Counted from the first letter of the stretch, positions 9,001-17,366 are shown. The stretch is 64,000 nucleotides of DNA from Magnetominusculus dajiuhuensis (GCF_046044395.1 NZ_JBJUSG010000003.1:5911-69910); one strand, 5' to 3'. The notes: generated by a model from the sequence alone, not told the origin. Translations and numbers: made by a program.

Positions 9001-10262
9001 GGAGTGGCTCTGCCATATCGCAGCCCGGTATGCTTGATTCCTATTTAAATGTGGGTATGAATGAGGCCATAGTCAGGGGGATGATAGAGGCCACAGGCAG
9101 GGGTATGAACGCAGGCAGGGAGTGGTTTGTGTGGGACTGCTACCGGCGGTTTATCCAACACTACGGCATGTCCTTCGGCTTAGACCGCGACAGCTTCGAC
9201 GCCATAATGAATCTTTATAAAGACCAATACCATGTGTCTTTCAAAAAGGTTTTTACGTCGGCGCAGATGAGAGAAATAGCCATGTCCTATAAGGACTTCG
9301 TAGTTGGAAAGGGGATTAACGTAGAGGAAAGACCTAAAGAGCAGCTTTATATTGCCATTAGAAAGGTATTGGATTCATGGGATACAGATAAGGCTAAAAG
9401 TTACAGAAAGATAATAGGAATCTCTGACGACTGGGGTACAAGCGTGACGGTTCAACGCATGGTATACGGCAATATTGATGACAAATCAGGCTCTGGGGTA
9501 CTGTTTACGCACAATCCCAAGCTCTCGGAGTATGAGCTTAAGCCGTGGGGTGATTATGGCATATGTGTCCAGGGCGATGACATCGTCTCCGGGTTGGTGC
9601 AGACACATGCCCTATCCATTAATCAGGCGAGGCGGGAAAACAGGTCTGTTGAGGATTCTCTTGAAAAACGCTTCCCTCAGGTATATGAAGAGCTTGTCAA
9701 AACTGCCCGTTTCCTGATAGAAGACAGGCAGTGGAATCCCCAGGACATAGAATTTACGTTTGAGGGCGGACTTAAAGAAGATGTTTATATATTGCAGTCC
9801 AGAGATATGGAAATAAGGGAAAAACAGCATGAACATCAGTTTGAGATAACCGCAGAGTTATCAGGGCGTCTGCTTGGGCATGGCATCGGGGTAAGCGGCG
9901 GGGCGATGGCAGGGCGCGCGGTATTTACGATGAAAGACATAAGATATTACAGAGAGACAGAGCCGCAGACGCGGCTGATTCTGATAAGAAGGGACACCGT
10001 CCCGGACGACATCAACGAGGTCTCTGCCTCAGATGGCCTTCTGACAGCGCGCGGCGGGGCAACGAGCCACGCGGCAATTGTGGCATACCGGCTGGGCAAG
10101 ACATGCGTGGTTGGCTGCGTAGAGATGCTATTTTATGAAAAGGAAAAGAGATTTGTCCTGAACCAGAGGACTGTGGCCTCAGGGGATTTTATAAGCATAG
10201 ACGCCGCTGATGGGGCTGTCTATGAGGGCGAGATGAAGATATGCAAGAAGGGGATAAGATAG
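6048..10262 (+). CDS. PEP-synthase-like dikinase: ATP-grasp plus phosphohistidine domains with a very long unknown N-terminus
   Basis: The 1404-residue protein has no recognisable motif in the first 900 residues, which look helical, cytosolic and lack membrane segments. From about residue 909 it has a PPDK/PEP-synthase ATP-grasp domain (HMGGKGFNLMRM, IPPGFLITT, VSVRSGSAISQPGMLDSYLN). From about 1335 it has the swivelling phosphohistidine domain, with the phosphorylated His1341 in GGATSHAAIV. The carboxy-terminal TIM barrel that binds PEP or pyruvate is absent; the protein stops about 60 residues after the histidine. The ATP-to-His chemistry should therefore be intact while the final acceptor is unknown, as in glucan water dikinases and rifampin phosphotransferases. 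GAPDH follows by 32 bases, suggesting a central-carbon or storage-glucan role. Confidence 0.85.
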   Translation: MTEKAKSSRALQINIADYSVNVDIDPMYEPIQEVMARYHGLQDGLTVYLKELCHPYKNWQYIVKETWTYCLGYFYELSTHPKGPEAAVLYMNVIFEAINSAKDEQVRSDAFSLFYLFSQKLIKDAPKDIEKKYISVANRGFVLADELPDERFIIIAKSHYRLNRLAGLFYDCVAEDSEFDKINSLMIHYLRFTYSYWLTEKNPKDWFAEDIGKEINPLMSDILQPISHEGINGYASCLDGIVDNKNKALLDKLKEMIDLPGYGDIVAHFNKIPSVIYQGQLDELDEKIKHQYELIFLFHIMNTPGLSTIHEETIREINRIIKYLINHDDYDNNKALIQKTISILKNTVGQYPATVLRSVLNMGKGVYESNNTALVNFFNHSILSLGFQTPDFGGISNDWQIIGNSAHIDNIRTYMELIRLNPMWSKKLISSLIVNLSLCGVIIKDTDLFPRDITNFLNSDIRLVYNLVKQLMRLYPAYFNELGAEGQLRDISTRMDEACNRHDTLVHFLRKQSHVESSNKILSVVEAALEFWMTRNKEVLRQYLPPDIYSEQENSGQYVDGVHTVINQIFQLHGLRCVSDLLTLGDDYFGGVVNAIGQDYAADVEKVALTISFYKLLHQKYSSGFSEIDSVIAQVHSSAFPELGNLVKAISEPNTYDKLAGVLEHLVKLKELIQSPTQFEVREDIYRKRHISTEIPSMYGSYHEVKFDALGLTFRLETLVNTLFEELIEGFDLNFITRATLCRIYDYLKLYKQALIIDGIAVREFDRQLYLLGTALSVRGFTFSQFVDIFKELSHVMRNIVNDYFNNMHMETLKTILDILPKEKLLPKYHAEDDSRLFNRVSEIFLRDTIASSLGLQSLDVFITRILSTLRREAQRIPPDKHHLLVMYNPEEAVTSIVEPVTAVSTIIHMGGKGFNLMRMRLLGLRIPPGFLITTDAFKCRELFDIYESADKNFKERVDVEIARLEKLTGKEFGNPDNPLLVSVRSGSAISQPGMLDSYLNVGMNEAIVRGMIEATGRGMNAGREWFVWDCYRRFIQHYGMSFGLDRDSFDAIMNLYKDQYHVSFKKVFTSAQMREIAMSYKDFVVGKGINVEERPKEQLYIAIRKVLDSWDTDKAKSYRKIIGISDDWGTSVTVQRMVYGNIDDKSGSGVLFTHNPKLSEYELKPWGDYGICVQGDDIVSGLVQTHALSINQARRENRSVEDSLEKRFPQVYEELVKTARFLIEDRQWNPQDIEFTFEGGLKEDVYILQSRDMEIREKQHEHQFEITAELSGRLLGHGIGVSGGAMAGRAVFTMKDIRYYRETEPQTRLILIRRDTVPDDINEVSASDGLLTARGGATSHAAIVAYRLGKTCVVGCVEMLFYEKEKRFVLNQRTVASGDFISIDAADGAVYEGEMKICKKGIR

Positions 10263-10294
10263 AATGAGGATAAGCAAAAAGGAGATGAGATAGA

Positions 10295-11533
10295 ATGGGT
10301 GGAAGATTAGGCATAAACGGGCTTGGAAGGATTGGGAAACTCGTATTGTGGCGGCATGTGGCGGCACGGGATTTTGATGAGATAGTGGTGAATGTTGGTC
10401 GCGCCGTTGGTACGTCGCTTAATGACATCGCCTATTACATCGGCAGGGACTCCACGTATGGATCGTTGGGGAAGTATCTGTATGGCTTTAAAGACCAGCC
10501 GGCAATCGCCAACATTGATGACGGTACGGGGACGATGACGATAAACGGTGTAAAGGTCACTGTGTTGAGGAAATCGAGAAACCCCAAAGACATAGGCTGG
10601 GCAGGGCACGGAGTGGAAGTCGTTGTTGAGTCATCGGGGGCGTTTGTTGATCCCACCATCCCCGCCGACGACCCTAAAGGCGCCCTTGCCGGGCACCTCG
10701 ACTCTGGTGCGAAGAAGGTCATTCTCAGCGCCCCGTTTAAGATAAAGGACAAGTCCAAACCCATGCCGGATGACGCCGTAACGGTTGTCATGGGAATAAA
10801 TGAGCATGACTATAACCCGGCCAGGCACAGATTTATCTCGGCGGCCTCGTGTACTACGACTTGCCTTGCCCACATGTTTAAACCACTGATAAATAAAATA
10901 GGGCCAAAGAAGATTCTTACCGCCTCAATGGCCACCGTCCATGCCGCCACAGGTACTCAGGAGGTGCTTGACCGCCTTGCCAAGCCCAAAGACAAGGATT
11001 TAAGAAAGAACCGCAGCATTTTTAACAACATTATCCTTACGACCACCGGCGCTGCTGACACTCTTGCGCTTGTTATCCCTGAGATGTCGCAAATTGGGTT
11101 TATCGCCGAATCTGTAAGAATCCCCACGACCACCGGCTCACTCGTCATTCTGGTCGTCAATATTCAGGAGGAACCCGACAGGATTATAGTTGACCGTGAC
11201 TACATCAACGGTATCTATAAAGAGGCCGCCGAAAACTCCCCGCACAGGCTTGTCGTTTACTCTGAGGAGCAAAACGTGTCAAGCGATATAATCTCGATGC
11301 CCCTTGCCGCCGTGATAATTGAGGCGCACGAGACGCACACGCGCACGGCCGAGATAACCTTCGACGCGGGGCGTCTGGTTGGAGTGAAGAAAGAAATACT
11401 TGAAGGCCTGAAAGACAACATGGTACGCATTCCCCTGACTCAGGCCGTGATATACGGCTGGTACGACAACGAAATGGGTAGTTACGTAAACGCCCTCTCA
11501 ATGCTTACAACAATGGCTGCGGAGGATTTTTAG
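10295..11533 (+). CDS. gap: Glyceraldehyde-3-phosphate dehydrogenase, long form
   Basis: The enzyme oxidises glyceraldehyde 3-phosphate to 1,3-bisphosphoglycerate. The amino-terminal Rossmann motif is GINGLGRIGKL and the catalytic cysteine is Cys186 in SAASCTTTCLAH. The carboxy-terminal WYDNEMGSY is also present. At 412 residues it is about 75 longer than common GAPDH, with roughly 35 extra residues before the cysteine. The usual NDL/NDP acidic motif after beta-2 is replaced by VNVGRAVG, so cofactor preference may not be plain NAD. An SD AAAGGAG lies upstream of the ATG. It is in one transcription unit with the dikinase-like gene and the MFS gene. Confidence 0.93.
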   Translation: MGGRLGINGLGRIGKLVLWRHVAARDFDEIVVNVGRAVGTSLNDIAYYIGRDSTYGSLGKYLYGFKDQPAIANIDDGTGTMTINGVKVTVLRKSRNPKDIGWAGHGVEVVVESSGAFVDPTIPADDPKGALAGHLDSGAKKVILSAPFKIKDKSKPMPDDAVTVVMGINEHDYNPARHRFISAASCTTTCLAHMFKPLINKIGPKKILTASMATVHAATGTQEVLDRLAKPKDKDLRKNRSIFNNIILTTTGAADTLALVIPEMSQIGFIAESVRIPTTTGSLVILVVNIQEEPDRIIVDRDYINGIYKEAAENSPHRLVVYSEEQNVSSDIISMPLAAVIIEAHETHTRTAEITFDAGRLVGVKKEILEGLKDNMVRIPLTQAVIYGWYDNEMGSYVNALSMLTTMAAEDF

Positions 11534-11539
11534 CGGGCT

Positions 11540-12784
11540 GTGAACAGGGCTGGAGACAACCGTCTGTTCAGCAGGGAGATTTTCAGTTGGTGCCTTTATG
11601 ACTTCGCCAATTCAAGTTTTTCCGCCATCATCGCCACAGTAATATTCCCTGTTTATTATGTAAAGGTCATCGTAGGAAACGCCTCCGGACTTGGGGATTT
11701 GTGGTGGGGCAGGGCGATTTCCCTGAGTATGGCGTTTGTGGCCCTGAGTTCCCCATTTTTAGGCGGCATAGCTGATTATGGTGGGCTTCGTAAAAAGTTT
11801 TTGATCGGTTATTCAGTATTGGCGGTTGTTTCTGTTGTGTGCATGTCGGCGCTTGTGCCGGGGATGGTGGTAACGGGGTTTTTGTTGATGGTTGCCGCCA
11901 ATATCGGCCACGAGGGCGGGATGGTGTTTTATAACTCATACCTGCCGGTGATAGCCGAAAGGTCACATCAGGGGAGGGTATCGGCGTGGGGGTTTGGATT
12001 AGGCTATATTGGGTCGTTTACTGCCCTGATAATGGCGCTGCCGCTTGTGAAGTCAGAGAATTTAAGCCTTCTGTGGCCGCTTGTGGCGGTGTTTATTGTT
12101 GTATTTGCGTTGCCGGCGTTTATTAATTTGCCCGGCGATAATAAGACGCAAGGGGCTGGCAGACCCATTGTTGAGGCTGCCATATACAATGCCACGCGGA
12201 TATTAGGGTCACTGCGGGAATTGTTAAGGCAAAGGGAGCTGAGGCGATTTCTCCTCTCTTTTTTCATGTACCAGGACGGTATGAACACGGTAACCGTGTT
12301 TTGCAGTATATTTGCCGCCGCGACGTTGAATTTCGATAACGCCGAACTGATATATTTGTTTATGACGGTGCAGGTGACGGCCTTTGCGGGGTCAATGATT
12401 ATGGCAAAGCCGATAGATGTGTGGGGGCCGAAGAGGGTCATATCCATATCGCTGGTGTTGTGGAGTGCTGTGGCGATAGTGTCATATTTCGTCACGACGA
12501 AGGCGGAGTTTTTTGTGGTAGCCACCACGGCAGGGCTTGGGCTTGGGACGGTTCAGGCGGCGTCGAGGGCATTTTTTGCGGGATTTATTCCAGAGGGGCG
12601 AGAATCCGAGTATTTTGGCGTCTATTCGATGATAGGAAAGACTTCGGCCATATTAGGGCCTTTGTTATTTGGCATGACGTCTGCGTATTTCAAGAGCCAG
12701 CGCCCGGCAATAGTGTCTATTTCAGTGTTTTTTGTTGCAGGACTTATCTTATTGTCGAGGGTTAAATCCCCGCAAAAAACATAA
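11540..12784 (+). CDS. UMF1-type MFS transporter
   Basis: This 414-residue integral membrane protein has about 12 hydrophobic segments and begins FSWCLYDFANSSFSAIIATVIFPVYY, a pattern typical of the UMF1/Atg22-like branch (shown in part as CLYDFANSSFS). The GTG start at 11540 is 6 bases after the GAPDH stop, with GGAGG from the end of gap as a possible SD. The substrate is unknown; relatives are annotated as possible amino-acid or nucleobase efflux carriers. It ends the three-gene unit. Confidence 0.85.
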   Translation: MNRAGDNRLFSREIFSWCLYDFANSSFSAIIATVIFPVYYVKVIVGNASGLGDLWWGRAISLSMAFVALSSPFLGGIADYGGLRKKFLIGYSVLAVVSVVCMSALVPGMVVTGFLLMVAANIGHEGGMVFYNSYLPVIAERSHQGRVSAWGFGLGYIGSFTALIMALPLVKSENLSLLWPLVAVFIVVFALPAFINLPGDNKTQGAGRPIVEAAIYNATRILGSLRELLRQRELRRFLLSFFMYQDGMNTVTVFCSIFAAATLNFDNAELIYLFMTVQVTAFAGSMIMAKPIDVWGPKRVISISLVLWSAVAIVSYFVTTKAEFFVVATTAGLGLGTVQAASRAFFAGFIPEGRESEYFGVYSMIGKTSAILGPLLFGMTSAYFKSQRPAIVSISVFFVAGLILLSRVKSPQKT

Positions 12785-12885
12785 AGATTCCTTCGGAAAA
12801 AAACCTTTAATATCACGAGTATTGACAAGCCTCATATTTTTATGGTTGACTAGTGCGGCGGGGGCCGTTGGCATAGTCGGCGGCT

Positions 12886-13158
12886 TTGGCCTATGCTGAG
12901 AGGGATTGGCACGCGGGGATACACGAGAGGGTTGCACACGCAAAGGAAAGGATTGAGCACGGGATTCGGGACGGGTCGCTCACACATCATGAGGCAAAGA
13001 GGCTGCATGGTGAGTTTGACAGGATTCTTGGTGATATTGACCGCATGAAGGCAGAGGGAAGGCTTACTCATCATGATAAAGAGCGGGTACATCACGAGCT
13101 TGACAGGTTGGAGAGCGATATCAGCAAACTAAAACATAACGATGAACGCCGCCACTAG
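12886..13158 (+). CDS. Small charged His-rich protein, probably secreted, with an apparent frameshift in its signal peptide
   Basis: The frame encodes a 90-residue basic/His-rich helical protein with GIRDGSLTHHEAKRL, like small periplasmic proteins that carry GI.SG.LT..EA motifs. It begins at a TTG with AYAERDW and has no signal peptide in its own frame. In the frame one base away, 12822-12896 encodes a hydrophobic stretch (LIFLWLTSAAGAVGIVGGFG) that ends in TGA exactly where this frame begins. Removing one base near 12891 would join them into a normal signal peptide ending in YA. The gene is either recently broken or contains a sequencing error. It lies downstream of the MFS gene and faces the NlpC/P60 gene. 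Confidence 0.6.
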   Translation: MAYAERDWHAGIHERVAHAKERIEHGIRDGSLTHHEAKRLHGEFDRILGDIDRMKAEGRLTHHDKERVHHELDRLESDISKLKHNDERRH

Positions 13159-13174
13159 GCAATTATAGTCTTTG

Positions 13175-13205
13175 CCTGGCGCGCTGTGTGCGGTATCGCG
13201 CCGGG
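13175..13205. terminator. Possible bidirectional terminator between convergent genes
   Basis: GGCGCG (13178-13183) and CGCGCC (13197-13202) form a stem, extended by flanking C/G pairs, with a loop of about 13 bases. It sits in the short gap between the small His-rich gene and the NlpC/P60 gene. No long U-tract follows on either strand, so termination strength is uncertain. Confidence 0.4.
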
Positions 13206-13212
13206 TTTAGTC

Positions 13213-13860
13213 TCAGTTGCCGGATATGGCGTTAGTGCTGAGCTGAGTCGGCTTGATAAGCGTTGAGGCATTACTTTTTTCAGAGTCTTTATCTGCGAAC
13301 ACCTCTTTCTTCCAGCGTCTGAAGGAGTCGAATCTTTTCCTCCAATAATAGAGCCATCCCTCGGACTGTGTTGAGCGTTCTATGACGCCTGAGGAGGACG
13401 ACGCCTGGACAAAAAATATCGTGTCGTCTTTTTTCTGGGTGATAAGGCCGAGGTGGTTTTGCTTCTTTTGCACATCTCTAAAGAAGATTATATCACCGGG
13501 TCTCGTCTCGGATTTTTCGATTTCATACGTATATTCATATATCTTCCACGAGGGGAAGTAGTAGGGCTTAAACTCGTAGTTGGTGCCGATCAGGCTGTTT
13601 CTTGCTATCGCGCATACAAGATGGGAACAGTCTGACTCAACGAGTTTGTCAGGGTTTGCGCCCAACTTGTAACCCTTGCCGAGATAAATTTTCGAGAGGG
13701 TGGGTACATTTTTCTCCATAACGTCATATGGGTCTTCCACCGGTGGGGGGGCAACAACGGGCGGGATAGTCCTTTTCACCTCGCGGGTAGCAGAGGAGCA
13801 GCTTGTTAACACAATTAATGAAATAATAACCACAAACGCCTTATAATGTCGCCTAATCAT
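13213..13860 (-). CDS. NlpC/P60-family lipoprotein, predicted cell-wall peptidase
   Basis: The 215-residue protein has a lipoprotein signal (hydrophobic SLIVLTSC with the lipidated cysteine near residue 21). A proline-rich linker and an NlpC/P60 fold follow. The catalytic cysteine is in SDCSHL and the histidine in NHLGLI, with a later polar residue completing the triad. Such enzymes cleave gamma-D-Glu to diaminoacid bonds in peptidoglycan. A GGAGG SD stands 9 bases before the ATG. The gene is monocistronic; no partner is apparent. Confidence 0.83.
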   Translation of the reverse strand: MIRRHYKAFVVIISLIVLTSCSSATREVKRTIPPVVAPPPVEDPYDVMEKNVPTLSKIYLGKGYKLGANPDKLVESDCSHLVCAIARNSLIGTNYEFKPYYFPSWKIYEYTYEIEKSETRPGDIIFFRDVQKKQNHLGLITQKKDDTIFFVQASSSSGVIERSTQSEGWLYYWRKRFDSFRRWKKEVFADKDSEKSNASTLIKPTQLSTNAISGN

Positions 13861-14107
13861 AATATATAACCTCCGTCAATTTATTGGCTGCCACCGTCGT
13901 GTTCTCACACGCCATAACCGCAAAGACACAGGCCGATGTGCCAATGTCTTAGTTCTAATTGCTGACTCACATGTTTTATATGCAATTGCCGTACCAGTTT
14001 TTTAACTGCTGCTGGTCAACACCGTCATGGAAAACGCGGTGTGCGTTTTTTAAAGAAATGTGTCAACTTCTCGTTGCTTTGTTTAGGCTGGATGGCTCTT
14101 CGTCAAA

Positions 14108-14137
14108 TTGACAAAATCATTGGCAAAGGCATAACAT
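14108..14137 (+). promoter_or_regulatory. Promoter of the glycosyltransferase gene, predicts a leaderless mRNA
   Basis: TTGACA at 14108-14113 is followed after 18 bases by TAACAT at 14132-14137. The -10 is the same as at purQ. The expected start at about 14144 is the GTG codon. The frame upstream is closed by TAA at 14132-14134, so no upstream start exists except non-standard codons. The 283-base gap before it (13861-14143) contains no other gene I can support. Confidence 0.6.
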
Positions 14138-14143
14138 TTACTC

Positions 14144-15664
14144 GTGGCCGGATTAACCAAACTAAAGGAAGGCACGGTTGTCGTGCTGCTTTGTGTGCTT
14201 TTGATGGGGGCGTATTCTTTCGGCGCTTATATTTATTTTAAGACGGCAGGGATAGAGTTCAGCGATTCCGCCCGATTTGGCTGGGATACGTGGGAGTATC
14301 AGTCAATGGCGGCGAATTTTGCCGCTGGACATGGCCTGAAATTCGGCGCTATCGAGGAGTTTAGTTTCTATAAATTCACCCAGACCGGCGACCAGGTCTT
14401 TGGCGATGCCGGACTTAAAGGCTATGAGAGTTTTCTTGAGATTGGAAGCCGCGGCGGTAGTTATAATTTCTACAGGACACCCGGATACCCCGTCTTTCTC
14501 GGCCTGTTATATAAGATATTCGGCGTATCGCCAAAAGTGGCGCGGGTTTCTCAGGTGTTTCTCGTAATCTTAATTGCCGCTTTTCTGCCCTTTGTTGGCT
14601 TTGCATATTGGCGGTTGAGTGGGTTTGCCGCGGGGGTCGCCTCCGGCGCTATCTTGATGAGCACGTATGTGTATATCCACAATATGCAGGACGAGCTGTT
14701 GACTGAGCCGCTTATTATGTTTTCAGCTTTTCTCTGTGTGCTTATGTTCGTTCTATGGGAAAAAAGAAAGTCGTCTGCCGCCGCCGCTGCCCTGCTTGGT
14801 GCTGTCATGGGGGCGGGAATTCTGGTTAAGGGTTCTCTTATTTTCACGCCGGTTCTGACGTTTTTTTATTTCCTGTATTTGGTTAGACGGCGGCGGCTTG
14901 GGCCTGTGCCGCTTTTGGCCTTCGTATTGGGGGTCGCGTTTGTTATCATTTCGTGGTCGGCGTTTGCCAGCGTAAAAGAGGGTAGGGCAATCTTTATCTC
15001 CACCGAGGGCGGGCAGCTCCTGCTTGAGACCAACAGCACTGTCTCAAAAGACGGCACATGGCACGCCAAACCCCTTGACGCGTTTTATCAAAGGCCAGAA
15101 ATTAAACCGCTTCCAGGCCCGATTAAGGTCGTTTTGTATTATCTGAACCATAGAAATCTGTTGCCCTCAATATTCGTCAACAAGATAAACTCAGGATTTA
15201 GCGGGTTCTTTTTTTTCAAAGCCGCCGTCCTGTTTCTCCTTTACGCAATGATTATGAGTACGCTTAGATTTTTTGATAGCGTTAGTAAATGGATAAAAAA
15301 TATTTTGGCGTTTTTGTTGGTAATTTATATAGTATGGACAGTCTTTGCGGTTTGTGTGGTGGTGTTTAAATTAAATCTGCCACCGGTTGCCGCGCTGGTT
15401 TTTGCTAATATTATTAATCTCATGCCAGGTGCCACACTTCTCATCTATATATTTATCGTGTATTTTTGCGTATCCTATGTGATTACTAAGAAATCTTACG
15501 TCAATGTCCCCGCGTCATTTGCGATATTATTTTTGAATTTCTTTCTGATTACGATAATCTTCTACGGGCATCCGAGGCATGTCAAGGTCATTGATTTTAT
15601 ATTTATTCTGATGGCAATGCAGGGTGTCTTCAGGGGAATAAGGATCAACGACGAAGGGGGATAA
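14144..15664 (+). CDS. Membrane glycosyltransferase, GT39/PMT-ArnT-like
   Basis: The 506-residue protein has one amino-terminal membrane helix, a large extracytoplasmic loop with DTWEYQSMAANFAAGHGL and RTPGYPVFLGLLY, and about ten further hydrophobic segments. This is the layout of polyprenyl-phosphate-sugar-dependent GT-C glycosyltransferases that modify proteins or lipid A. The acidic residue before the WEY segment corresponds to the catalytic Asp of the family. The GTG start is dictated by an upstream stop. The last residues (RINDEGG) and the stop codon lie inside repeat copy B, so the natural carboxy terminus may have been replaced. The acceptor is unknown. Confidence 0.8.
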   Translation: MAGLTKLKEGTVVVLLCVLLMGAYSFGAYIYFKTAGIEFSDSARFGWDTWEYQSMAANFAAGHGLKFGAIEEFSFYKFTQTGDQVFGDAGLKGYESFLEIGSRGGSYNFYRTPGYPVFLGLLYKIFGVSPKVARVSQVFLVILIAAFLPFVGFAYWRLSGFAAGVASGAILMSTYVYIHNMQDELLTEPLIMFSAFLCVLMFVLWEKRKSSAAAAALLGAVMGAGILVKGSLIFTPVLTFFYFLYLVRRRRLGPVPLLAFVLGVAFVIISWSAFASVKEGRAIFISTEGGQLLLETNSTVSKDGTWHAKPLDAFYQRPEIKPLPGPIKVVLYYLNHRNLLPSIFVNKINSGFSGFFFFKAAVLFLLYAMIMSTLRFFDSVSKWIKNILAFLLVIYIVWTVFAVCVVVFKLNLPPVAALVFANIINLMPGATLLIYIFIVYFCVSYVITKKSYVNVPASFAILFLNFFLITIIFYGHPRHVKVIDFIFILMAMQGVFRGIRINDEGG

Positions 15665-15740
15665 TCCCCCTTCACCCCGTATTTTTGCCAACGTTTTATT
15701 TATTGATTTTCATCTGCCGCCCGTTGGCGGCTTCAGGACT
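15641..15740 (-). repeat. Dispersed two-palindrome repeat, copy B, at the junction of convergent genes
   Basis: The tail hairpin (about 15651-15673, shorter G/C arms around ATAAT) and the head palindrome GCCGCCAACGGGCGGC (about 15716-15732 on the minus strand) flank the conserved middle. On the plus strand it ends the glycosyltransferase gene. On the minus strand it encodes the last residues EAANGRQMKINK and the stop of the oligopeptide-binding protein. The two hairpins may also act as terminators for both genes. Confidence 0.85.
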
Positions 15741-17366
15741 CTGTGTCTGCACGTACCATTTCGGCAGGTTATAGCCTATGCCAATTGTCGTGGGTTTGAT
15801 ACCCATGAATTTTTTGTTCACGACAACAAGTGCATCAGGGACATAGAGAAACACGTACGGGAGTTCATCAGCAAGGATTTCCTGAATTTTATAGTATGCC
15901 GCCTTGCGCTTTTCAATGTCGAACGTACGCCGACCTGTCTCAAGGAGTTCATCAACTTCGGGGTTAGCATAACTTACGAAATTGAACTCCTTCTCCTTTG
16001 TCTTGCTTGAGTGCCAAATATCATACTGGTCGCCGTCCATCCCTATCCCCCAGCCAAGGATTACGGCGTCAAACCGCTTTTTGTCAATAAATTCATTCAG
16101 AAACGTGCTCCACTCAAGGGCGCGAATGTTTACCTTTATGCCGACTTGCTTGAGTTTCCACTGGATAATCGCGGCGGTCTTCATTCTGAGGGGGTTGCCC
16201 ATATTCGTAAGGATGGTAAACTCAAACGGGACGCCGTTGTTAGTTAAAATACCACCAGCGCCGTCCTTCCAGCCAGCCTCAGCAAGCAGGGTTTTTGCCC
16301 TTTCGGGGTCAAACGGGTATTTTTTTACTGCAGGGTTGTATGGCCATGTGTTCGGTACGTACGGGCCGGTTGACGCCGTGCCAAGTCCATAGAGCACAAT
16401 GTCTATTATCTCCTCTTTATCTATCGCATAGGCGATTGCCTGTCTGACCCGTTTATCTGCGAAAAAAGGATGCTTTAAATTGAATCCGAGGTATGTATAG
16501 GAGAAGACCGGATAGCGGTATTTATTAAAATGGGCATTAAAATACGGGGAGTCAGTCTGCCTCTTGTATTGAATCGGCGTAACCCCCATGAGGTCAACCT
16601 CCCCGGCCTGAAGCGCCATAAACATGGTGGATTGGTCTGGTATTACCCTGTAAACATACTTGTCTATATAGGGGCGGCCCTCGAAATAATCATGGTTGGA
16701 CGACAGCGTAAGCTCCTGCCCGCTGACCCATGTGTCGAGTTTATACGGCCCCATGCCGATGGGATTTCTGATTAACGGGGTCTTGGTTATATCCACACCC
16801 GCAAGGAGGTGTTTTGGTAAAATCACAAGGTCACCCCAACTGTTCAGTGCCGGTGCGAAGGGTTTGCCGTATGTCACCCTGAATGTGTGGTTGTCGGGGG
16901 TCTCGGCGGTCTTCACCTGCAAGAAATCCTCTTTATATGGCGTAGGGGTCTTGTCGCTGATGATTGTCTGATAGCCGAAGAGGACATCTTCGGCGGTAAA
17001 TGCTGTGCCGTCTGTCCAGTGGACGTCTTTTCTCAGGTGAAAGGTAATAGTGAGGCCGTCGGAGGAGATGTCCCAGCTTTCTGCAAGGTCACTAATAGTG
17101 CTGAGGTCAGGGGCATATTTTACGAGGCCATTAAAGATATTGCCGGAGACGGAGTGCGAGGCGCTGTCACCAGCCAGCACGGGCAGAAGGACATTCGGCT
17201 CTGCCGTCACGCCTTCAACCAATGTGCCCCCATAGGCGGGCTTGCCATCTGAGGCAGGTTGAGGCAAAGGGGCTGCCTGATTTTGCCCCCCCGTCCGCGA
17301 ATCACACTCGCACAGGATAAGGGTCAATATTAAAAATAATATCTTTGCGATATGTATGGTTTTCAT
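15696..17366 (-). CDS. ABC-type oligopeptide substrate-binding protein (SBP family 5), lipoprotein
   Basis: The 556-residue protein has a signal peptide ending in a cysteine within LILCECDS, so it is probably lipid-anchored. The family 5 pattern follows: GTLVEGVTAEPNVLLPV, LAESWDISSDGLTITFHLRKDVHWTDG (landmarks LAESW and HLRKDVHWTDG) and the carboxy-terminal IQEILADELPY region. It binds peptides or similar ligands for a DppBCDF-type importer, but no permease or ATPase genes are nearby. Its last 12 residues come from repeat copy B. It is transcribed alone toward the glycosyltransferase. Confidence 0.92.
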   Translation of the reverse strand: MKTIHIAKILFLILTLILCECDSRTGGQNQAAPLPQPASDGKPAYGGTLVEGVTAEPNVLLPVLAGDSASHSVSGNIFNGLVKYAPDLSTISDLAESWDISSDGLTITFHLRKDVHWTDGTAFTAEDVLFGYQTIISDKTPTPYKEDFLQVKTAETPDNHTFRVTYGKPFAPALNSWGDLVILPKHLLAGVDITKTPLIRNPIGMGPYKLDTWVSGQELTLSSNHDYFEGRPYIDKYVYRVIPDQSTMFMALQAGEVDLMGVTPIQYKRQTDSPYFNAHFNKYRYPVFSYTYLGFNLKHPFFADKRVRQAIAYAIDKEEIIDIVLYGLGTASTGPYVPNTWPYNPAVKKYPFDPERAKTLLAEAGWKDGAGGILTNNGVPFEFTILTNMGNPLRMKTAAIIQWKLKQVGIKVNIRALEWSTFLNEFIDKKRFDAVILGWGIGMDGDQYDIWHSSKTKEKEFNFVSYANPEVDELLETGRRTFDIEKRKAAYYKIQEILADELPYVFLYVPDALVVVNKKFMGIKPTTIGIGYNLPKWYVQTQSPEAANGRQMKINK

